This document shows, in pieces, positions 43,441-52,118 of a stretch of 64,000 nt of DNA. The notes beneath the pieces were generated by a model, which was given only the letters and a program-made list of their open reading frames with translations, did not search any database and was not told the DNA's origin. Source of the stretch: Geminicoccus harenae (GTDB lineage: Bacteria; Pseudomonadota; Alphaproteobacteria; Geminicoccales; Geminicoccaceae); contig NZ_JABGCL010000007.1 in the NCBI RefSeq assembly GCF_019800005.1, forward strand, positions 124,001 to 188,000. Reading direction: 5' to 3'. The first letter of the stretch is position 1. Each line of letters starts with the position of its first letter. The position numbers and the translations under genes were made by a program.

Positions 43441-44420
43441 ATGCAGCTCGGAATGGTCGGCCTTGGCCGGATGGGCGGCAACATCGTGCGGCGGCTGCTG
43501 CGCCATGGCCATGAGGCGGTCGTGTTCGACATGGCGCCGGTCACGGTCGACGCGCTGGTCGCCGAGGGGGCCGTCGGCAGCAACTCCGTGGAGGAGCTGG
43601 TGGCCCAGCTCCGGCCGCCGCGTGCCGTCTGGACGATGCTGCCGGCCGGCCCGATCACCGAGCGCATGGTCACCCGCCTGGGCGAGTTGCTGGCACCCGG
43701 CGACATCGTGATCGACGGCGGCAACAGCTTCTACAAGGACGACATCCGCCGGGCAGAGGCGCTCGCACCCAAGGGCATCCGCTATGTCGACGTCGGCACT
43801 TCCGGCGGGGTCTGGGCCTGGAGCGCGGCTACTGCATGATGATCGGCGGTGACAAGGGCGCCGTCGATCATCTGGACCCGATCTTCCAGGCGCTGGCCCC
43901 CGGCCGGGGCGATATCCCCCTCACGCCCGGCCGCGACGCGCTCGACCCGCACGCCGAGCAGGGCTACCTGCATACCGGCCCGGTCGGCTCCGGCCATTTC
44001 GTGAAGATGGTCCATAACGGCATCGAGTACGGCCTGATGCAGGCCTATGCCGAGGGCTTCGACGTGCTGCGCGGCAAGAGCAGCACCGAGCTGCCCGAGG
44101 AGGAGCGCTACGAACTGAACCTGGCGGACATCGCCGAGGTCTGGCGCCGCGGCAGCGTGATCACCTCCTGGCTGCTCGACCTGAGCGCCGCGGCCCTGGC
44201 GAAGGAACCGGATCTCGACGGCTTCACCGGCGAGGTCGCGGATTCCGGCGAGGGCCGCTGGATGATCAACGCCGCCATCGAGGAGGCGGTCCCGGTCAAC
44301 GTGCTGTCCGCCGCCCTGTTCGCCCGCTTCCGCTCGCGGGAGGAGCACACGTTCGGCGAGAAGCTGCTCTCCGCCATGCGGCTCGGCTTCGGCGGCCACG
44401 TGGAGTCGAAGCCGCGCTGA
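43441..44420 (+). pseudogene. gnd: 6-phosphogluconate dehydrogenase (decarboxylating), one-base frameshift
   Basis: The two frames join to a protein of about 326 residues, the short NAD-type GndA/YqeC class. N-terminal Rossmann GMVGLGRMGGNIVRRLL, then [10 protein letters not shown] and [10 protein letters not shown]; the second frame continues [12 protein letters not shown] and the signature [16 protein letters not shown] with catalytic Lys and Asn. The break is at 43814-43816, where a run of three G should be four; adding one G restores the protein. Sequence error or recent mutation; every catalytic motif survives. The product would make ribulose 5-phosphate for RpiA. Confidence 0.9.
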
Positions 44421-44430
44421 AGCCTGTGGC

Positions 44431-44844
44431 TCAGACCTCCACCACCACGTACTCGCCCTCCACCGAGACCGGGAAGGTCTCGGCCCGGTAGGGCCCTTCC
44501 ACCACCCGCGCCCCCGACTCGACCGAGACCGCATAGTTGCGCACCCGCATCTTCACCGGGTCGCAGTAGGACTTGCCGGTGCGCAGGTCGAACTCCCAAC
44601 CATGCCAGGGGCAGCGGACGATCTCGCCCTGCCGGCTCAGGCTGTAGCGGCCCGGCCCGTCCGAGCCGACCAGGCTGGTCAGCTTGCCGGTGCACAGGCT
44701 GCCGCCCTCGTGCGGGCACTTGTCGTAAAGGGCGAAGAACTCGCCCTTCACATGGAAGATCGCGATCGGCCGGCCGTTGATCTCGACCAGCTTGCGACCG
44801 CCGTCGGGAATCTCGGCGGCGGTCGCGACGACATGCTTGGCCAT
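44431..44844 (-). CDS. Rieske [2Fe-2S] ferredoxin-like protein
   Basis: 137 residues. Ligands are Cys43 and His45 (CPHEGG) and Cys78 and His81 (CPWHGW), the two-Cys two-His Rieske set. It lacks a membrane anchor and any oxygenase domain, so it is a small electron-transfer protein or a regulatory component. It starts 3 nt after the amidohydrolase stop at the end of the seven-gene run, which points to an oxygenase or reductase step in the pathway; no oxygenase alpha subunit is in this window. Confidence 0.92.
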   Translation of the reverse strand: MAKHVVATAAEIPDGGRKLVEINGRPIAIFHVKGEFFALYDKCPHEGGSLCTGKLTSLVGSDGPGRYSLSRQGEIVRCPWHGWEFDLRTGKSYCDPVKMRVRNYAVSVESGARVVEGPYRAETFPVSVEGEYVVVEV

Positions 44845-44847
44845 GCG

Positions 44848-45981
44848 TCAGAGGCGGAACAGCTGGCGCGCGTTCTCCGAGCAGATCGCACGTGTCTGCT
44901 CCGGCGTCAGCCCGCGCGGCAAGGCCCGCGCCGGGTCATCGAAGTCCCAGTGCGGATAGTCGGTGGCGAACAGGAGCCGGTCCATGCCCACCTGCTCCAT
45001 CAGGTCGATGAGCTGGCGCGGAGTCTCCGGCTCGTCCATCGGCTGGGTGGTGATGTAGAGCTGTTCCTTCAGATATTCCGACGGCGGGCGCTTGAGGTGC
45101 GGGACCTCGGCGCGCAGCCGCGACCAGTGCTTGTCGAGCCGCCAGGACAGGGCCGCCAGCCAGCCGAAGCCGCCCTCGATGTTGATGAACTTCACGTCCG
45201 GGAAGCGCTCGAACACGCCTTCCAGCACGAGGCTCGCGACCACCGACTGGCAGGCCGCCGAGTGGCCGGTCGTTTCCTCGAGATAATAGGACGGCCAGCC
45301 GGTGCCGCTCACCGGGAAGCCGCTATAGCCGAACACGTGCATCGCCACCGGCAGCCCGTGCCGCTCCGCCGCCTCGTAGATCGGCCAGTAGCGCTTGCGG
45401 CCGAGCGGCTCGTTGGTGCGGGTCAGGAGCAGGACCTGGGAGAAGCTCTTGTCGCCGGCCCGCTTCTCGATCTCGGCCACCGAGGACTGGGGGTCCTCGT
45501 AGGAGACCAGGATCGAGGCCTTCAGCCGCCTGTCCTGGTGCGCCCAGGCATCGAGCTGCCAGTCGTTGACGGCACTCACCATCGCGGTGGTGAAGTCCGG
45601 GTCCTGGTCGGCCTGGCCGCTCGGGTAGAGCGGCGCCATCATGGCGTACTCGACGTTGTAGGCGTCCAGATAGTGCTGCTGGGTAAAGGCCAGGTCGCTG
45701 CCCGGCTGGCTGCCGTCCGGCCCCCAGGCGTCGCGCCGTGCCGCCCGCGGCGCGGCCTTGGGATAGGGATCGCCGTTGACGAAGGCATGACGCGGCCGGA
45801 GCCCGTAGGTCTGGATCCGCTCCCACCAGCGCTTGCTGAGATAGGGCTTCAGCTCGTCGATCGTCTTCACCGTCGGGTGGAAGTCGCAATCGATGATGCT
45901 CAGCCGCTGCGGCTTGGCGCGCACGGGGGCCGCTTGTGCCGCGGTCTCCGTCTGCGACCGATCAAGAACCTCGAGGGTCAT
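44848..45981 (-). CDS. Amidohydrolase (COG2159-type, Asp-x-His class), second of pair
   Basis: 377 residues. The first metal motif is IDCDFHP, where the ACMSD/decarboxylase family often has HxH; a His follows in AMHVFGYSGFPV and the Asp in LLFATDYPHWDFDDP. The fold is a TIM-barrel metal-dependent hydrolase or decarboxylase. GGGAGG precedes the ATG, which overlaps the stop of the first amidohydrolase by 4 nt. The two copies share YPSGQADQDP-unlike middles but the same DYPHW end. Substrate unknown. Confidence 0.85.
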   Translation of the reverse strand: MTLEVLDRSQTETAAQAAPVRAKPQRLSIIDCDFHPTVKTIDELKPYLSKRWWERIQTYGLRPRHAFVNGDPYPKAAPRAARRDAWGPDGSQPGSDLAFTQQHYLDAYNVEYAMMAPLYPSGQADQDPDFTTAMVSAVNDWQLDAWAHQDRRLKASILVSYEDPQSSVAEIEKRAGDKSFSQVLLLTRTNEPLGRKRYWPIYEAAERHGLPVAMHVFGYSGFPVSGTGWPSYYLEETTGHSAACQSVVASLVLEGVFERFPDVKFINIEGGFGWLAALSWRLDKHWSRLRAEVPHLKRPPSEYLKEQLYITTQPMDEPETPRQLIDLMEQVGMDRLLFATDYPHWDFDDPARALPRGLTPEQTRAICSENARQLFRL

Positions 45982-47051
45982 ATCGTGCCTCCCAGACGAG
46001 GATAGGTAGCGAGCGGATTGTCGACCATGATCTTGCGCTGCAGCTCCTCCGAAAAGCCAGCAGGCATCAGGTCGTCGCCGTCGAACTGCCAATGAGGATA
46101 GTCCGACGAGTACAGGAGTAAATCTTCCGAGCCCAGATGATCGAGCGCGCGCGCTACTTCAACCGGATTCTGCGGCGCATCGAACGGTTGCAGGGTCAGC
46201 CGGAAATGGTCGCGGACGATCTCGAGCGGCGAGCGGTCCACCCACGGCACCTCGATGCGCAAGCCACGCCAGCCCTTGGAGAAGCGCCACAGGAAGGTCG
46301 GCAGCCAGGTCACCCCGGATTCGGCCAGCACCACCTTCAGCTTGGGGAATTTCTGGAAGACGCCGTGGCTGATCAGGCTGGCGGTCTGCGCCTGGAAGGC
46401 CTGGGTCTGAACGACATAGTCCTCGACATGGTAGGTGGGCCAGCCGGATGCGGTGACCGGATGCCGATAGGAGCTGCCCAAGTGGATGCAGATCGGCAGG
46501 CCGTGCTTCTCCGCAGCCCGGTAGATCGGCCAGTGGAAGCTCTTGCCCAGCGGCAGCTCGCCCATCACCAGCACCAGCACCGAGACGAAGCGCTTGTCCC
46601 CTGCCCAGCGCTCGATCTCGTCGACCGCCAGCTCCGGGTTCTGCACCGGCACCACGATCGAGGCGCGCAGCCGGGGCTCCTTGTCCAGCCACTCCGCCGC
46701 GATCCAGCGGTTGACCGCGGTGGCGAAGGCGGCCGCCATGTGCTCGTCGTTGATCATCTGCACGCCGTAGAGGCAGTTGCAGATCGCGATCGCCGGGTCC
46801 CAGCGGTCGAACAGTTCCCGCTGGATGCGCTCGACGCTCTCCGCCGCCCTGCCCTTCCCGTCCCGCCATTCCGGCCGGGCGTTGATCGGCGCCATCAGGG
46901 GGAAGCTGCGGTTCTCGAACGTCTCGATGCCGCGGACGTCCACCATCTCCTGCCAGTAGGGGTCGAGATAGGGCACCAGTGCCTGCATGCTCGGCACGTT
47001 GGGATGGACGTCGCAGTCAATGGCCCCGCTGGCCCGCATCGATTTCTCCAT
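45978..47051 (-). CDS. Amidohydrolase (COG2159-type, Asp-x-His class), first of pair
   Basis: 357 residues. First metal motif AIDCDVHPNVPSMQALVPYL, then ICIHLGSSYRHPV and LLYSSDYPHWQFDGDD with the metal-binding Asp. It is recognisably related to its downstream neighbour throughout. Translational coupling (4-nt overlap) suggests that they work in the same complex or in successive steps, for example hydrolysis or decarboxylation of a ring compound. An ATG four codons inside (RASGAIDC) is an alternative start. Confidence 0.85.
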   Translation of the reverse strand: MEKSMRASGAIDCDVHPNVPSMQALVPYLDPYWQEMVDVRGIETFENRSFPLMAPINARPEWRDGKGRAAESVERIQRELFDRWDPAIAICNCLYGVQMINDEHMAAAFATAVNRWIAAEWLDKEPRLRASIVVPVQNPELAVDEIERWAGDKRFVSVLVLVMGELPLGKSFHWPIYRAAEKHGLPICIHLGSSYRHPVTASGWPTYHVEDYVVQTQAFQAQTASLISHGVFQKFPKLKVVLAESGVTWLPTFLWRFSKGWRGLRIEVPWVDRSPLEIVRDHFRLTLQPFDAPQNPVEVARALDHLGSEDLLLYSSDYPHWQFDGDDLMPAGFSEELQRKIMVDNPLATYPRLGGTI

Positions 47052-47055
47052 GATC

Positions 47056-47880
47056 TCAGCCCTTCACCGCGCCGAATGCCAGGCCGCGCACCAGGTGGCG
47101 CTGCAGCGCCATCATGAACAGCACGATCGGCAGCATGATCCCGATCGCCGCCGCGGCGGACAACGACCAGTAGTTCAGGTCCTCCGCCCCGTACTCGGCG
47201 ATCGCCACGGGCAGGGTCTTGGTGTTCGGCCCGGTCAGCACCAGCGCGAACAGGAACTCGTTATAGGCCAGCAGCAGGCTGAACAGGGACGTGATCCACA
47301 GGCCCGGGCGCACCACCGGCAGGGCCACCTGGTAGAAGACCTGCCACAGGTTGCAGCCGTCGATCCTGGCCGCCTCGTCCAGCTCCAGCGGTACGTCCAT
47401 GAAGAAGCTGCGCATCATCCAGATCGTGAAGGGCTGGTTGATCGCGACCAGCGCCATGATCATCATCGGGTAGGTGTCGATCAGGCTGAGCCACTGGGCC
47501 AGCACGAAGAACGGGATGGCCAGCAGGATGTGCGGGAACATCCGCATCGCCAGCAGGCCGAACAGGATCCCGCGCGAGCCGCCTCCCCGCATCCTGGACA
47601 GCGCGAACGCCGCCATCGTCCCGATGGGCACGGAGATGCACACGGTCGAGATCGCGATCACCGCACTGTTGATGAGAAAGCGCCAGAACTCCTTCTCGAC
47701 CCAGACCTGGTAGTGGAACTCGAAGGTGGGCGTGAAGATCAGCTTGGGTGGCACCGAGAAGGCGTCGACCGGCTGCTTGATCGAGGTCATGAACGCCCAG
47801 ATGATCGGGGTCAGGTTCACGACCGTGAAGGCGCACAGCGCCAGGAACAGCACCATCTGGGTGGTGCGCGACGGCCGCAT
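47056..47880 (-). CDS. CUT1-type carbohydrate ABC permease (MalG-like)
   Basis: 274 residues with six spans. The EAA loop reads LELDEAARIDGCNLWQVFYQVALPVVRPGL, and the N-terminal segment up to FMTSIKQPVDAF fits the MalG family. It begins at the base where the MalF-like gene ends (TGATG overlap). With it, it forms the importer's pore. Ligand may be a glycoside, polyol or oligosaccharide, or another compound brought in by this family. Confidence 0.92.
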   Translation of the reverse strand: MRPSRTTQMVLFLALCAFTVVNLTPIIWAFMTSIKQPVDAFSVPPKLIFTPTFEFHYQVWVEKEFWRFLINSAVIAISTVCISVPIGTMAAFALSRMRGGGSRGILFGLLAMRMFPHILLAIPFFVLAQWLSLIDTYPMMIMALVAINQPFTIWMMRSFFMDVPLELDEAARIDGCNLWQVFYQVALPVVRPGLWITSLFSLLLAYNEFLFALVLTGPNTKTLPVAIAEYGAEDLNYWSLSAAAAIGIMLPIVLFMMALQRHLVRGLAFGAVKG

Positions 47881-48749
47881 CAGAAAGCCCCCTTGTCGCG
47901 CCGGTAGAGCACGGCGATCACCAGCCCGATCGTCAGTGCCGAGAGCAGCAGGGTCAGCACGCCCAGCGCCGAGGCCTTGCCGATCTCGAGCAGGCGGAAC
48001 GCCAGCGCGTAGGTGTACATGGTGAGCGTCTCAGTGGCGGTGCCGGGCCCGCCGGCGGTCAGCACGTAGATCTGGTCGAAGAACCGGAACGCATCCATGA
48101 TCCGGATCGCCAGCACGAACAGGATCAGCGGCTTGATCGCCGGCAGCATGATCCGGGTCAGGATCGTCCAGTTGCCGGCCCCGTCCATCTGCGCCGATTC
48201 GATCTGGCTGTTGTCGACCGTGTTCAGGCCGGCATAGAGCACCAGGATCATGAACGGCGTGAACTGCCAGGCGTCAGCGACGATCACGGTGAACCGCGCC
48301 CAGCCGGGCGTGCCCAGCCAGTCCGGCGGGAAGATGTTGAAGCTCATGATGATCGCGTCGAGCAGGCCCCAGCGACCGGTGAAGATCCAGCGCAGGAACA
48401 GGGCCGCCACCACCGGGGTCACGATGTGCGGCAGGAACATCAGGAGGTTGAGGGGCTTCACGCCGAAGGTGAGCTTGTAGAGGCCGAAGGCCACCGCCAG
48501 GCCCAGCACGAACTCGAGGCTGACCGCACCGGCCACGATCAGGACGGTCTTGCCGATCGACCCCCAGAACCGCTCGTCGCCGAACAGCGCCACATAGTTG
48601 CCGAAGCCGATGAAGGTCGGCGGCTGTCCGCCCAGATAGTAGTTGAAGAAGCTCAGATAGATCGCGTAGCCGAGCGGGTAGAGCAGCACCAGCGAGATCA
48701 CGAGCCCGCTCGGCACGAGGAAGAGCCAGAGGCCCCGTTGAGTCTGCAT
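47880..48749 (-). CDS. CUT1-type carbohydrate ABC permease (MalF/UgpA-like)
   Basis: 289 residues with six spans. N-terminal LWLFLVPSGLVISLVLLYPLGYAIYLSFFNY is typical, and the EAA-like loop reads QIESAQMDGAGNWTILTRIMLPAIKPLI. It lies 42 nt after the binding-protein gene and overlaps the next permease by 1 nt. No ATPase gene (MalK/UgpC) occurs in this unit. Confidence 0.92.
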   Translation of the reverse strand: MQTQRGLWLFLVPSGLVISLVLLYPLGYAIYLSFFNYYLGGQPPTFIGFGNYVALFGDERFWGSIGKTVLIVAGAVSLEFVLGLAVAFGLYKLTFGVKPLNLLMFLPHIVTPVVAALFLRWIFTGRWGLLDAIIMSFNIFPPDWLGTPGWARFTVIVADAWQFTPFMILVLYAGLNTVDNSQIESAQMDGAGNWTILTRIMLPAIKPLILFVLAIRIMDAFRFFDQIYVLTAGGPGTATETLTMYTYALAFRLLEIGKASALGVLTLLLSALTIGLVIAVLYRRDKGAF

Positions 48750-48791
48750 GTCGGATCGAGTCTTCCGGATCGAGGACGTTCCAGGGTGCGA

Positions 48792-50045
48792 TCAGCGGTA
48801 GTAGCCCCGGCTCTCCAGCAGTTGCGTGGTTTCCGCTGCCGCCGCGTCGAGCGCCGCCTTGACCTCCATCTCGCCGGCCACCGCCTGCAGGATGCGCCGG
48901 GTGATGAACTCACCGGCCTCGTAGAACTCCGGCAATGGCGGGGTCGGCACGGCGGTTTCCAGGGCTGCCAGGATGCCCGGATACTGGCGGAACTGCTTGG
49001 CGAGTTCCGGGTCGCGCAGGACCGAATCGCGCGGCGGCACCAGCATGGCCGCCCCTTCGCGCATGTTCGCCGCACTCGACGAGGTCGCGAGGATCCGGAA
49101 CAGCAGCTCCGGGTCCTGCCGGGTGAAGGCGCTGATCGCATAGCCGTCCGTGGCGGTCCGGGTATGGCCGCCCGGTGCTGCCGCCCAGTCGATCAGGTCG
49201 ACCACGCGCGACTTGGTCGGGTCGTCCATGGCCGCGGTGCGGCTGGCCCATTGCAGGCCCATCGCCGCCAGGTCCTGCTGCAGGGCCAGGGTGCATTCGT
49301 CGTTGGCGGCGGTCGCATAGCCACGCTGCGCGTAGCCGGTCACCTCTTTGAGCGCCTCGATCGCCTTGACGCCGTTCTCGCTGTTGAAGACCGGCCGCCA
49401 GTCCTGGTCGAACCAGCCGTCGCCGATCGTGTTGAAGTACCAGTGCGCCTCGTTCATCGTCGCATCGATCGGCTTCAGGCACTTGATCGTGCCGGCCCGC
49501 ATCGGCGTATGGAACTCCTTGGCCAGTTCCACGTACTCGGCCATGGTGGCAGGCGGCTGCTTGCCCGCTTCCTCGAACAGGTCACGCCGGTAGAAGAACA
49601 GCATCACGTTGACGTTGTGGGGCACGCAGTAGAGCTTGCCCTCGTAGCGGTAGGGCGCCAGCGCCCGTTCCGGGAAGTCGGCCAGGTCGAACTCGTCGCT
49701 GAACTTCGCCCACAAATCGTCCAGCGGCATCAGCCAGCCGTTCTTGGCGTATTTGTGGACGGTGGTGTCGTTGGCATAGACGATGTCGAGCGTGTCGGCC
49801 TTGGACGACAGGCCGATCGTCGCCAGCTCATTGGCCTTGTCGAACGGCATGAGCTGGGTGTTGACCTCCACCCCCTCGACCGCACCGCGCATCTTCTCGG
49901 CATAGAACTCGAGTGCCGGAAAGCGGTGGCTGATCATCTGGACGGGTGCCTGGGCACGGGCGGTGCCGCCCACCAGCGCCGTGGTGGCCGCCGCCGCACC
50001 GAGCACCCCCAGCGCCCGCCGACGGTCCAGATCGAATCCCGGCAT
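48792..50045 (-). CDS. Extracellular solute-binding protein family 1, copy B (Tat-like signal)
   Basis: 417 residues. The leader LDRRRALGVLGAAAATTALVGGTARA contains a twin-arginine and an ARA cleavage site. The mature part is a maltose-binding-type cluster (ADTLDIVYANDTTVHKYAKNGWLMPLDDL, then YEGKLYCVPHNVNVMLFFYRRDLFEEAG). It matches copy A gene for gene, about three quarters identical by eye and of identical length, so the two arose by tandem duplication. It lies directly upstream of the permeases. Confidence 0.92.
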   Translation of the reverse strand: MPGFDLDRRRALGVLGAAAATTALVGGTARAQAPVQMISHRFPALEFYAEKMRGAVEGVEVNTQLMPFDKANELATIGLSSKADTLDIVYANDTTVHKYAKNGWLMPLDDLWAKFSDEFDLADFPERALAPYRYEGKLYCVPHNVNVMLFFYRRDLFEEAGKQPPATMAEYVELAKEFHTPMRAGTIKCLKPIDATMNEAHWYFNTIGDGWFDQDWRPVFNSENGVKAIEALKEVTGYAQRGYATAANDECTLALQQDLAAMGLQWASRTAAMDDPTKSRVVDLIDWAAAPGGHTRTATDGYAISAFTRQDPELLFRILATSSSAANMREGAAMLVPPRDSVLRDPELAKQFRQYPGILAALETAVPTPPLPEFYEAGEFITRRILQAVAGEMEVKAALDAAAAETTQLLESRGYYR

Positions 50046-50095
50046 CGTGCTTCCCTGATCGGTTCGTTGAAGGCCTGATCGGTCCTGGACCGCGC

Positions 50096-51349
50096 TCAGT
50101 TGTAGTAGCCGCGGCTCTTCAGAAGCTGTTCCGTCTCGCCGGCGGCCGCATCCAGGGCTGCCTTCACGTCCATCTCGCCGGCCACCGCCTGCAGGACACG
50201 GCGGGTGATGAACTCGCCCGCTTCGTAGAACTCCGGCAGCGGCGGGAATGGCTGGGCGGTCTCCAGAGCCGCCAGGATGCCCGGATAGTGCCGGAACTTC
50301 TTGGCGAACTCGGGGTCGCGCAGCACCGATTCCCGGGACGGCACCATCAGGGACGCCGCTTCCCGCTGGGTGGCGTCGCTGGACGAGGTGGCGATGATCC
50401 GGAACAGGAGGTCCGGGTCCTGCTTGGTGAAGGCGGAGATCGCATAGCCGTCGCCGGACAGCCTGGCATGGCCGCCCGGTGCCGCCGCCCAGTCGATCAT
50501 GCCGACCACCCTGGACTTGGCCGGATCGTCCATGGACGCGGCCCGGGTCGCCCATTGCAGGCCCATCACGCCGATGTCCTGCTGGTAGGCCAGCGAGCAC
50601 TCGTCATTCGCCGCCGTGGCGAAACCACGCTGGGCGTAGCCGGTGATCTCCTTGAGCGTCTCGATCGCCGCCACGCCCTTCTCGTTGTTGAAGACCGGCT
50701 TCCACTGGTCGTCGAACCAGCCATCACCCAGCGCATTGATGAACCAGTGCGCCTCGTTCAGCCCGGCATCCACGGGCTTCAGGCAGTTCACCGAGCCGGC
50801 GCGCATCGGCGAGTTGAAGTATTCGGCGATCTCCTGGTACTCGGCGATCGTCTTGGGCGGCTGCTTGCCTTCCGCGTCGAGCAGGTCCTTGCGGTAGAAC
50901 AGCATCATCACGTTGACGGTGTGCGGCAGGACGTAGAGCTTGCCCTCGTAGCGGTAGGGTGCCAGCCCGCTTTCCGGGAAGTCGCCGAGGTTGAATTCCT
51001 CCTTGTACTTCTCGAACAGGTCGTCGAGCGGCATGAGCCAGCCGTTCTTGGCGTATTTCTGCACCGTGCTGTCGCTGGCATAGACGATGTCCAGCGTGTC
51101 GGCCTTGGACGACAGCGCGATGGTCGCGAGCTCATTGGCCTTGTCGAACGGCATGAGCTGGGTGTTGACCTCGACCCCCTCGACCGCCCCCCGCATCTTC
51201 TCGGCGAACAGCTCCAGCGCCGGGTAGCGGTGGCTGATCATCTGGACGGGTGCCTGGGCACGTGCCCGGCGCGGGGTCAGGACCGATGCGGCGGCAACGG
51301 CACCGAGCGAGCGCAGCGTCGTCCGCCGACTGAGGATCGGCTGGGTCAT
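50096..51349 (-). CDS. Extracellular solute-binding protein family 1, copy A (Tat-like signal)
   Basis: 417 residues. Leader LSRRTTLRSLGAVAAASVL has a twin-arginine. The mature start AQAPVQMISHR is identical to copy B, and substitutions are scattered rather than clustered. Both copies probably deliver related ligands to the same permeases. It is the first gene of the seven-gene unit, following a 97-nt spacer after the isochorismatase gene. Confidence 0.92.
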   Translation of the reverse strand: MTQPILSRRTTLRSLGAVAAASVLTPRRARAQAPVQMISHRYPALELFAEKMRGAVEGVEVNTQLMPFDKANELATIALSSKADTLDIVYASDSTVQKYAKNGWLMPLDDLFEKYKEEFNLGDFPESGLAPYRYEGKLYVLPHTVNVMMLFYRKDLLDAEGKQPPKTIAEYQEIAEYFNSPMRAGSVNCLKPVDAGLNEAHWFINALGDGWFDDQWKPVFNNEKGVAAIETLKEITGYAQRGFATAANDECSLAYQQDIGVMGLQWATRAASMDDPAKSRVVGMIDWAAAPGGHARLSGDGYAISAFTKQDPDLLFRIIATSSSDATQREAASLMVPSRESVLRDPEFAKKFRHYPGILAALETAQPFPPLPEFYEAGEFITRRVLQAVAGEMDVKAALDAAAGETEQLLKSRGYYN

Positions 51350-51417
51350 CTGAAGGCTTCCCTGCTTATGCGCTGCTCTCGCCGGCAGCTGCAGGGAAGC
51401 CTCTTGTATGGTAGTTG

Positions 51418-51428
51418 GCTTGTCAAGC
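51418..51428. promoter_or_regulatory. GCTTG-N1-CAAGC inverted repeat upstream of the CUT1 unit
   Basis: Perfect 5-bp arms in the 97-nt spacer before binding-protein copy A. The minus strand here also reads TTGACA (51426-51421), but no suitable -10 element is found 16-18 nt later. It is a weak promoter or operator candidate, though the spacer is the only place where a promoter for this unit could sit. Confidence 0.3.
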
Positions 51429-51446
51429 GCCGCAGGGGCGCATGGC

Positions 51447-52118
51447 TCAGGCCTGATAGAAGCTTTGCAGCTCCTCGCTGTTCACCACGTGGCAGTAGAT
51501 CATGTTGATGATCTCCAGCTCGCGGTTCTGCAGTTCGTCGGTGGCCGCGGCACAAGCGTCCTCGACCACCACCACGTTGAAGCTCTCGTCGGACAGGCTG
51601 CGCACCGTCGAGGACACGCACTGGTCGGTGAAGATCCCGGTGGCCACCACATTCCTGATGCCCATGTTGGCGAGCAGGATGCGCAGGTTGGTGCCGGTGA
51701 GCGCGCTGTCGGTGGTCTTCTCCACCACGATCTCGTCGCCCTGCGGCGCCAGTTCGTCGACGATCTGCCCCTCCTCCTCGTTGCGCGGCAGGAGCAGGTA
51801 GTTGAAGCCCGGCCGCTTCTGGCTGAGCGAGCGGTCACGGCCGTCATTCTTCAGGCAGGCGATCCGGGCGTAGATCACCTCGACCCCACGCTGGCGGCTG
51901 TCCTGGATCAGCCGGCGGATGTTCGGGATCACCACCTCGTCCATGCGCCGGAAGAAGGGCTGCCAGGCCTCGTTCTCGGCCGGGTCGGGCTTCGGCTTGA
52001 GATAGGTCTTCTGCACGTCGATCACGAGCAGCGCCGTTTCCTTCGGGTCCAGGACGATGTCGTCCGGCTCGGGCGCGTTGGCGTAGTAGAAGGAACGGTG
52101 GCGGGTCTTCCAGCTCAT
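51447..52118 (-). CDS. Isochorismatase-family cysteine hydrolase
   Basis: 223 residues. The catalytic triad is intact: Asp in ALLVIDVQKTYL, Lys in VVEKTTDSALTGT and Cys in IFTDQCVSSTVRSL. Relatives hydrolyse amides or ureas (biuret hydrolase, N-carbamoylsarcosine amidase, nicotinamidase), releasing ammonia. Its ATG overlaps the livM stop of importer 2 by 4 nt, so it probably acts on the compound imported by that system, or a derivative. Exact substrate not shown. Confidence 0.9.
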   Translation of the reverse strand: MSWKTRHRSFYYANAPEPDDIVLDPKETALLVIDVQKTYLKPKPDPAENEAWQPFFRRMDEVVIPNIRRLIQDSRQRGVEVIYARIACLKNDGRDRSLSQKRPGFNYLLLPRNEEEGQIVDELAPQGDEIVVEKTTDSALTGTNLRILLANMGIRNVVATGIFTDQCVSSTVRSLSDESFNVVVVEDACAAATDELQNRELEIINMIYCHVVNSEELQSFYQA

